A DNA stretch of 11,427 nucleotides, taken from contig JBFGLT010000106.1 of assembly GCA_041576015.1 (NCBI GenBank), positions 1 through 11,427 on the forward strand. Direction: 5' to 3'. The translations under genes were made by a program, and so were the position numbers. The DNA comes from JABDIY01 sp041576015. Its GTDB lineage: Bacteria; Actinomycetota; Acidimicrobiia; Acidimicrobiales; SZUA-35. The notes beneath the pieces are model-generated. The model was not told the DNA's origin. It ran no database searches and saw only the letters and a program-made list of their open reading frames with translations. Shown here piece after piece: positions 6,106 to 11,427 of the stretch (the stretch's first letter is position 1; every line of letters begins with the position of its first letter).

Positions 6106-7388
6106 CCAACGACCTCTTCAGCCGCTACCGCAACGTGCTGCCGGGATTCCTCCGGCCCTACTACGAGGAACCGATCCAGATCGAGCGGGGCGAGGGGAGC
6201 TGGGTGTTCGACGCCGACGGCAACCGGTATCTCGACTTCTTCGGCGGTGTGCTCACGACGATGATCGGGCACAACCACCCCCGGGTCACCGCCGCCGTAC
6301 AGGCCCAGGCGGCCCAGGTGTTGCACACCTCGACCCTGTACCTGAGCGAGCCGATGATCTCCCTGGCCGAGCGGATCGCGTCGCTGTCGGGGATACCGGA
6401 TGCCCGGGTCTTCCTCACCCCGTCGGGGACCGAGGCCAACGACACCGCCATCCTGCTGGCCACCTCGTACCGGCGGTCCAATCAGATTCTGGCGATGCGG
6501 AACAGCTACCACGGCCGCAGCTTCACCGCCCAGGCGATCACGTCCCACTCGTCGTGGGGGGCGACGAGTATGTCGGGGCTGAAGGTGACCTTCGTCCAGG
6601 GTCCGTACCGGCTCCGGTCGCCCTATCGGGAGCTCGACGACGACGCCTACACCAAGGCCTGCACCGAGGACCTCCTGCAACTGCTGGACATGACCGCCGC
6701 CGGCGACATCGCAGCCATGATCGCCGAACCCATTCAGGGCGTCGGCGGGTTCGCCACCCCGCCCGACGGGTTCTTCGGCTCGATGAAGAAGGAGCTCGAC
6801 AACCGGGGCGTGCTCTACATCTCCGACGAGGTGCAGACCGGATGGGGTCGGACGGGCGAGCACTTCTGGGGCTACCAGGCCCACGGGATCGTGCCCGACA
6901 TGTTGACCTTCGCCAAGGGCGTCGGGAACGGGATCACGCTGGCGGGGATCGTGGCTCGAGCGGAGATCTTCGACACGATCCAGGTCACCCACTTCTCGAC
7001 CTTCGGCGGGAACCCGCTGTCATCGGCGGCGGGTCTGGCCACCATCAACGAGGTCGTCGAGCAGGATCTCCAGGGCAACGCCCTGCGGATGGGTCGACGG
7101 CTCCGTGCCGGTCTCGACGAGCTTGCGGCAACCACACCCTGGATCGCCGAAGTTCGGGGCCGTGGCCTAATGCAGGCGATCGAGACCGTCCAGGCCGGGT
7201 CGATCGAGCCGGCCCCGGACCTCGCCGTCAAGATGATGGAAGAGTGCAAGGCCGGGAGGTTGCTGGTCGGCAAGGGCGGTCTTTACGGCAACGTGCTCCG
7301 CATCGCACCCATGCTCAATGTCGACGAGTCCGAGATCGACCGGGGTCTGGACGCGATGACTGCCGCCGCTGGCAGGATCGGGTCGTAG
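6102..7388 (+). CDS. Class III PLP-dependent aminotransferase (AGXT2 / beta-alanine-pyruvate type)
   Basis: 428-residue class III omega-aminotransferase. Visible motifs are the N-terminal FDADGNRYLDFFGGV, SGTEANDTA (108-116) for the PLP phosphate, YHGRSF (136-141), the cofactor aspartate in SDEVQTGWGRTG (241-252), the Schiff-base Lys272 in FAKGVGNG, and STFGGNPLSSAAG (299-311). The N-terminal third resembles mitochondrial alanine-glyoxylate aminotransferase 2, which also accepts beta-alanine and 3-aminoisobutyrate. The next gene encodes a malonate/methylmalonate-semialdehyde dehydrogenase, so transamination of beta-alanine or 3-aminoisobutyrate is the most likely job. GABA or another omega-amino acid, or glyoxylate as acceptor, cannot be excluded. 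The ATG overlaps the DUF1015 stop by 4 bp, with a CGGAG Shine-Dalgarno just upstream. Substrate assignment is inference; family assignment is firm. Confidence 0.9.
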   Translation: MTNDLFSRYRNVLPGFLRPYYEEPIQIERGEGSWVFDADGNRYLDFFGGVLTTMIGHNHPRVTAAVQAQAAQVLHTSTLYLSEPMISLAERIASLSGIPDARVFLTPSGTEANDTAILLATSYRRSNQILAMRNSYHGRSFTAQAITSHSSWGATSMSGLKVTFVQGPYRLRSPYRELDDDAYTKACTEDLLQLLDMTAAGDIAAMIAEPIQGVGGFATPPDGFFGSMKKELDNRGVLYISDEVQTGWGRTGEHFWGYQAHGIVPDMLTFAKGVGNGITLAGIVARAEIFDTIQVTHFSTFGGNPLSSAAGLATINEVVEQDLQGNALRMGRRLRAGLDELAATTPWIAEVRGRGLMQAIETVQAGSIEPAPDLAVKMMEECKAGRLLVGKGGLYGNVLRIAPMLNVDESEIDRGLDAMTAAAGRIGS

Positions 7389-7411
7389 CGGCAACACTAA
7401 GCATCGTGAAC

Positions 7412-8899
7412 ATGGAGAAGATCGGCCACCTGATCGGCGGCAAGCACATTCCGGGCACGTCGTCGCGGACTTCCCCGGTGTTCAACCCGGCATCAGGGAA
7501 CCAGACCGCCGAGGTCGCACTGGCGTCGGCCGCGGACGTCGACGAGGCAGTCCGTACGGCGCAGCGGGCCTACGAGGACTGGCGCGAGGTCAGCATCGCC
7601 CGACGCACAAAGATGATGTATCGGTTTCGGGATCTCCTCGATCGGCACGTCAGCGACCTGGCCCGGATTCTCACGTCCGAGCACGGCAAGGTGCATTCGG
7701 ACTCCGCCGGCGAGATCGCCCGAGGGCTGGAGTGTGTCGAGTACGCCTGCGGGCTGGCCGATGTCCTCAAGGGCAGTTACTCCGAGCAGGCGTCCACCGG
7801 TGTCGACGTCTACACCGTGCGCCGCCCCCTCGGGGTCGTCGCCGGGATCACGCCGTTCAACTTTCCGGCCATGATCCCGCTGTGGACGATTCCCAATGCG
7901 GTGGCAGCCGGCAACACGTTCGTGCTCAAGCCCTCCGAGCGCGACCCGTCGACGCCGATGAGGATTGCCGAGCTCTTCCACGAGGCGGGCTTCCCCGAGG
8001 GCGTGCTCAACGTCGTCAACGGCGACAAAGAGGCCGTGGACGCCCTGCTGGAGCACGAGTTGGTCCGAGCGGTGAGCTTCGTCGGTTCGACGCCGATCGC
8101 GAAGTACATCTACTCCACTGCCGCTGCCAACGGGAAGCGAGTGCAGGCGCTGGGCGGAGCGAAGAACCACATGGTCGTCCTGCCCGACGCCGACGTGGAT
8201 CTGGCCGCCGACGCTGCGGTGTCGGCCGGGTTCGGATCGGCCGGCGAACGCTGCATGGCCATCTCGGTCGTGGTCGCCGTCGGCCCGATCGCCGATCCTT
8301 TGGTCACGGCGATCGGCGACCGCACCGAACGGCTCGTCATCGGTCCTGGTGATGACCCGTCCTCGGAGATGGGTCCACTGGTCACCGCCGCCCACCGCGA
8401 ACGGGTGGCGGGCTACATCGACGCCGGCGAGTCCGAGGGAGCAACCCTGGTCGTCGACGGGCGCACCCGTACCTTCGACGGGGGAGGGTTCTTCCTCGGA
8501 GCAACCCTGCTCGACCGGGTCACGACCGACATGTCGGTCTACCGGGATGAGATCTTCGGCCCGGTGCTCAGCGTGGTTCGAGTCGAGACCTTCGACGCCG
8601 CCCTCGAGATGATCGAGAAGAACGCGTGGGGCAACGGGACCGCCCTGTTCACCCGGGACGGTGGTGCGGCCCGCCGCTTCCAGCACGAGGTCGAGGCCGG
8701 AATGGTCGGGATCAACGTGCCGATCCCGGTTCCGGTCGGGTACCACAGCTTCGGCGGATGGAACGACAGCTTCTTCGGCGACACCACCATGTACGGGCCC
8801 GAGGGGATGCGGTTCTATACCCGGCCCAAGGTGATCACCAGTCGCTGGCCCGATCCGGCGACCAGCCAGATCAACCTCGGCTTCCCGACAAGCCACTGA
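7412..8899 (+). CDS. mmsA: CoA-acylating (methyl)malonate-semialdehyde dehydrogenase
   Basis: 495-residue aldehyde dehydrogenase of the MmsA subfamily, which converts malonate semialdehyde to acetyl-CoA, or methylmalonate semialdehyde to propionyl-CoA, with NAD and CoA and loss of CO2. It shows GVVAGITPFNFPAMIPLW (141-158), KPSERDPSTP for the nucleotide, VSFVGSTPIAKYI, and the nucleophile Cys281 in AGERCMA. The usual general-base Glu motif is replaced by ALGGAKNH (246-253), a feature of CoA-dependent MmsA. VGINVPIPVPVGYHSFGGW (432-450) and the FYTRPKVITSRWP end are typical of actinobacterial MmsA. ATG at 7412 gives the usual MEKIGHLIGGK start; GTG at 7406 is an in-frame alternative, and neither has a strong Shine-Dalgarno. 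It lies 23 bp after the aminotransferase. Its last 29 bp overlap the end of the convergent rsmB. The reading frame stays open far upstream by chance of GC content. Confidence 0.93.
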   Translation: MEKIGHLIGGKHIPGTSSRTSPVFNPASGNQTAEVALASAADVDEAVRTAQRAYEDWREVSIARRTKMMYRFRDLLDRHVSDLARILTSEHGKVHSDSAGEIARGLECVEYACGLADVLKGSYSEQASTGVDVYTVRRPLGVVAGITPFNFPAMIPLWTIPNAVAAGNTFVLKPSERDPSTPMRIAELFHEAGFPEGVLNVVNGDKEAVDALLEHELVRAVSFVGSTPIAKYIYSTAAANGKRVQALGGAKNHMVVLPDADVDLAADAAVSAGFGSAGERCMAISVVVAVGPIADPLVTAIGDRTERLVIGPGDDPSSEMGPLVTAAHRERVAGYIDAGESEGATLVVDGRTRTFDGGGFFLGATLLDRVTTDMSVYRDEIFGPVLSVVRVETFDAALEMIEKNAWGNGTALFTRDGGAARRFQHEVEAGMVGINVPIPVPVGYHSFGGWNDSFFGDTTMYGPEGMRFYTRPKVITSRWPDPATSQINLGFPTSH

Positions 8900-10028
8900 T
8901 CTCTGGGTCCGCGACCGGACGGCGAGCCGCCGGCCGGTTCCGAAGGACGACCGACCACATCCCGTCTCCGTCGTCGTCAGGCAGCCGGCGGACTGGCTCT
9001 CCGGCAGACCAGTCGGAGCGTCCACAGAATCGTTCGATCACACCATCGGTCTCCTCTCTGGTGAGCGTGCACACGCTGTAGACGATCCGTCCACCGGGCC
9101 GGACGAGACTGGCGGCGGCCGCGACGAGGTCGTGTTGCAGGGCCGCCAATCGCTGCGGCGCCCCTGCGTCGATCCGCCAGCGGGCATCGGGCCGGCGGCG
9201 CAGGCTACCGAGTCCCGAGCAGGGAGCGTCGACGAGCACTGCGTCGGCGGCGCCGAGTCGGGCCGGGAATCGCCGGCCGTCGGCGACCACGGCTGCCACC
9301 GATGACTCGGTTGCCGCAGCATTGCGACGGATCAGACGCGAACGCCGGCGGTTGATGTCACCGGCCACGATCCGTGCGCCGGTGGCGGCCAGAGCGGTGG
9401 CCTTGCCGCCCGGAGCGGCACAGATGTCCAGGATCAGCTCGTCGGGCCGTGCGCCGACGAGCTCCACGACCTCCTGGCTGGCCCGGTCCTGGACGTAGCC
9501 GTCCGCCCGGGTGTGGGTCGTCGCCGGCTGGTTCATGGCCTCGAGGGCATCGAGCGCGTTCGTGGCGCCGAGATCCCGGGTGAGGTGTGCGACGATCCAG
9601 TCCGGGTAGCTGAGGCGGATTGCGTCGCTCGGCCACAACTGAGCGTTTCGATCGGCCGCCGCCACCTTCCGGAGTACAGCGTTGACCAGGCCCCTGGCGC
9701 GCTTGGGGGCGGCCCCGACGGTCGCGCTGACGGCGGCGTGGTCAGGGACCGCCATATAGACGATCTGGTAGGCGCCGGCTCGGAGTGCGCATCGCACGCC
9801 CGCCTCGACGTCGTCGTGGAGGAACCGGTCGATCAAATGATCGAGAGCCCGCCGCATACGGGTCGCCCCGTACACCACCTCGGTCACGAACCCCCGATCC
9901 CGCCGATCGAGTCCGGATCGCTCGAGCGCTGGGCCGAGCACAAGGTTGGCGAAGGCGTCACCTTCGTCGACCCGTTCCAGGACCGAGATGGCGACCCGCC
10001 TGGTGGCAACGCCTCGTGGCTCACCCAT
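8871..10028 (-). CDS. rsmB: 16S rRNA (cytosine-967-C5)-methyltransferase RsmB, short form
   Basis: 385-residue SAM-dependent rRNA m5C methyltransferase (Sun/Fmu family). An N-terminal NusB-like RNA-binding domain (about 5-125; VATRRVAISVLERVDEGDAFAN, LVNAVLRKVAA) is joined to the catalytic Rossmann domain (about 178-365). That domain has SAM motif LDICAAPGGKATALAA (200-215), acidic GDIN, then DAPCSGLG with Cys270 and YSVCTLTREET with Cys320, the two cysteines of this chemistry. Only about 12 residues separate MNQPA from GYVQDRASQ, where other RsmB proteins have a roughly 60-70 residue ferredoxin-like segment; this explains the length below the usual 430-450. The chosen ATG at 10028 overlaps the fmt end by 8 bp. 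The frame is open to 10244, but that extension is antisense-like fmt sequence. The gene is last in a def-fmt-rsmB unit and converges on mmsA. Confidence 0.92.
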   Translation of the reverse strand: MGEPRGVATRRVAISVLERVDEGDAFANLVLGPALERSGLDRRDRGFVTEVVYGATRMRRALDHLIDRFLHDDVEAGVRCALRAGAYQIVYMAVPDHAAVSATVGAAPKRARGLVNAVLRKVAAADRNAQLWPSDAIRLSYPDWIVAHLTRDLGATNALDALEAMNQPATTHTRADGYVQDRASQEVVELVGARPDELILDICAAPGGKATALAATGARIVAGDINRRRSRLIRRNAAATESSVAAVVADGRRFPARLGAADAVLVDAPCSGLGSLRRRPDARWRIDAGAPQRLAALQHDLVAAAASLVRPGGRIVYSVCTLTREETDGVIERFCGRSDWSAGEPVRRLPDDDGDGMWSVVLRNRPAARRPVADPEISGLSGSRG

Positions 10029-10932
10029 CGGGTGGCTCGAGACGTTCCCCGTCAGGGCGAACGCCATTCCACCAGTCGGCGGCCGACATGGACGGCCGGT
10101 CCGCCGGTTGGACCCTGAGCAACTCGATGACTCCGTCGGGGCCGGCCACTCGGGGATTCGGGCTGCCGGCGGCCAGCGTTCCCGGAGGTCCGAACGGCTG
10201 ACCGTCGATCGGTCTGGCGTCCCAGACGATGAGTCGGTGACCACGAAGACCGGTCCAGGCCCGCCCGACCCGAACGCGGCGCAGTGTCAGGTCGACCGGT
10301 TCCCCGAAGTCGAGCCGACGATCGGCGGCGGTGATCTTCGCTGCGTAGCAGGGCGTGCCCACCTGCGGCCGCGGCCGGCTCGACAACCCCTGCCGCAAGG
10401 TGTCGACGAGCAGGCCCGATCCGATCCGCACCAGACGGGATCGCAGATCGACCGCTGGCTCGGTCGGCCCGATCGACACGATCGACTCGGCGTGAATCGG
10501 TCCGGTGTCGAGTCCGGCTTCCATCTCCATCACGGCGACGGCAGTCTCGGTGTCGCCGGCGAGGATGGCCCGCTCCACCGGGGCCGCCCCACGCCAACGG
10601 GGCAGTTTGGAGAAGTGCAGGTTGACCATCGGGACCTCGGCGAGCAGATCGGCCGGAATGATCCGGCCGAACGCGACCACCGCGCCGTGGCGGGCACCGG
10701 AGGACGGGATCGCGTCGAGGGTGTGCGCAACGGGCAGGCCGAGCTCCCCGGCGGCCCGCTTGACCGGGCTCGGCGTCGCCGCGCCCCGCCGGCCCCTTCG
10801 TGCGTCGGCCCTGGTGACCACCAGGGCGATTCGGCCTCCGGCATCGACGAGGGCCCGCAAGGGAGGAACCGCGTCGTCGGGCGTACCCAGATACACCAGT
10901 GGCTGGGTCAGGTCACGTGGCCGGGTGGTCAA
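10021..10932 (-). CDS. fmt: Methionyl-tRNA formyltransferase
   Basis: 303-residue enzyme that formylates initiator Met-tRNA with 10-formyltetrahydrofolate before translation starts. The N-terminal formyltransferase domain has YLGTPDDAVPPL, the basic loop RADARRGRRGAATPSPVK (41-58), and the catalytic set Asn104/His106 in NLHFSKLPRWRGAAPVE and Asp142 in AGLDTGPI. The C-terminal OB-like tRNA-binding domain (about 195-303) begins YAAKITAADRRLDF. The proposed start is TTG at 10932, one base after the def stop, giving MTTRPRDLTQPLVYLGTPDD. A later GTG at 10896 would cut into the first strand, and the upstream in-frame ATG lies well inside def. The Shine-Dalgarno is poor, so coupling to def translation is likely. 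The family start is not strongly conserved, so the exact start is the least certain point. Confidence 0.92.
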   Translation of the reverse strand: MTTRPRDLTQPLVYLGTPDDAVPPLRALVDAGGRIALVVTRADARRGRRGAATPSPVKRAAGELGLPVAHTLDAIPSSGARHGAVVAFGRIIPADLLAEVPMVNLHFSKLPRWRGAAPVERAILAGDTETAVAVMEMEAGLDTGPIHAESIVSIGPTEPAVDLRSRLVRIGSGLLVDTLRQGLSSRPRPQVGTPCYAAKITAADRRLDFGEPVDLTLRRVRVGRAWTGLRGHRLIVWDARPIDGQPFGPPGTLAAGSPNPRVAGPDGVIELLRVQPADRPSMSAADWWNGVRPDGERLEPPDG

Positions 10933-10933
10933 T

Positions 10934-11427
10934 TCACAGCGTTCCGAGGAAGCGCTCCCGCACGGTCCGCATGGCTGCCTTCCGGACATCACCCTCGAGA
11001 TGATCGATCAACAGGCGTCCTTCGAGATGGTCGAGCTCGTGCTGGAAGAGCCGGGCCAGCAGTTCATCGGCCTCGAACGACACTTCGTTTCCGTCGAGAT
11101 CGTACCCGGTCAGGTGAATCTGTTTGGGCCGGACGATCTCCCAGGACAGCCCTGGCACCGACAGGCAACCTTCCTCGTAGACCCATTCGCCGTCGCTCTC
11201 GGAGATGACCGGGTTCACGATGGCGTTCGGTCCCTCACCGACGTCGTAGACGAACAACCGCTTGCTGATCCCGACCTGGGGGGCGGCCAGCCCGATGCCG
11301 GGTTCGGCGTACATGGTGGCGAGCATGTCGTCGACGACGTGAACGAGCGTGCCGTCGATGTCGTCGATGTCGGCGGCCTTTTGGCGCAGCACCGGATCGC
11401 CGAAGACCCGCACCTCGAACGGTGCGA
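10934..11427 (-). CDS. def: Peptide deformylase, N-terminus beyond window edge
   Basis: Metallo-hydrolase that removes the formyl group from the N-terminal methionine of new proteins, acting after Fmt, encoded next to it. All three family motifs are present: GIGLAAPQVG, EEGCLSVPG (Cys metal ligand), and HELDHLEGRLLIDH with the HExxH-type two His and Glu. The reading frame is open to the right edge and reads APFEVRVFGDPVLRQKA. The true start is therefore probably a codon or two beyond 11427; the GTG at 11413 within the window would remove residues normally present before the RVFGDPVL strand. About 164 codons are visible, close to full length. It heads the minus-strand def-fmt-rsmB unit as far as can be seen. 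Confidence 0.95.
   Translation of the reverse strand, partial: APFEVRVFGDPVLRQKAADIDDIDGTLVHVVDDMLATMYAEPGIGLAAPQVGISKRLFVYDVGEGPNAIVNPVISESDGEWVYEEGCLSVPGLSWEIVRPKQIHLTGYDLDGNEVSFEADELLARLFQHELDHLEGRLLIDHLEGDVRKAAMRTVRERFLGTL

Noticed and set aside
5948..8899. A 983-codon plus-strand open frame running from inside the DUF1015 gene through to the mmsA stop
   Set aside because: Only the part from 7412 is real mmsA. The upstream part is an Arg/Gly/Pro-rich out-of-frame reading of the DUF1015 and aminotransferase genes, expected at this GC content.
10029..10244. N-terminal extension of rsmB
   Set aside because: It lies wholly inside fmt in another frame and shows no homology; the NusB-like domain starts just after the ATG at 10028.

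Overview
The window is GC-rich chromosomal DNA, densely coding, from what looks like an actinobacterium. The evidence is the def-fmt-rsmB and ribD-ribE-ribBA neighbourhoods, frequent GTG and TTG starts, and stop/start overlaps of a few bases. An Acidimicrobiia-like lineage is my guess; it rests on family feel, not on a search. I see no phage, transposase, CRISPR array, tRNA or rRNA.

Layout. (1) Positions 1-2460, minus strand, read right to left: a MogA/MoaB-type molybdopterin protein, then a 233 bp structured spacer, then ribD, ribE and the first 57 codons of ribBA, which runs off the left edge. The three rib genes sit 4 bp apart or overlap by 4 bp and look like one transcription unit for riboflavin synthesis. 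(2) Positions 2461-2595: a divergent promoter region with a good -35/-10 pair facing right. (3) Positions 2596-8899, plus strand: serA, serC, a DUF1015 gene, a class III (AGXT2/beta-alanine-type) aminotransferase and an mmsA-type CoA-acylating semialdehyde dehydrogenase. Junctions are a 4 bp overlap, a 1 bp gap, a 4 bp overlap and a 23 bp gap, so this is almost certainly one operon. (4) Positions 8871-11427, minus strand: def (start just beyond the right edge), fmt and rsmB, tightly packed. rsmB converges on mmsA and the two coding regions overlap by 29 bp.

How the genes work together. SerA and SerC make O-phosphoserine from 3-phosphoglycerate. The usual last enzyme, SerB, is absent from the window, and the gene in the next position is DUF1015, which carries a DGHHR motif like that of ParB/sulfiredoxin-fold proteins. 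The aminotransferase and MmsA form a plausible two-step route from beta-alanine or 3-aminoisobutyrate through the semialdehyde to acetyl-CoA or propionyl-CoA. Def, Fmt and RsmB act in translation: N-formylation of initiator Met-tRNA, deformylation of nascent protein, and 16S rRNA m5C methylation.

The points most worth following are the DUF1015 gene in the serine operon, the hairpin-rich repeat spacer upstream of ribD, and an RsmB that seems to have lost the domain between its NusB-like and methyltransferase parts.
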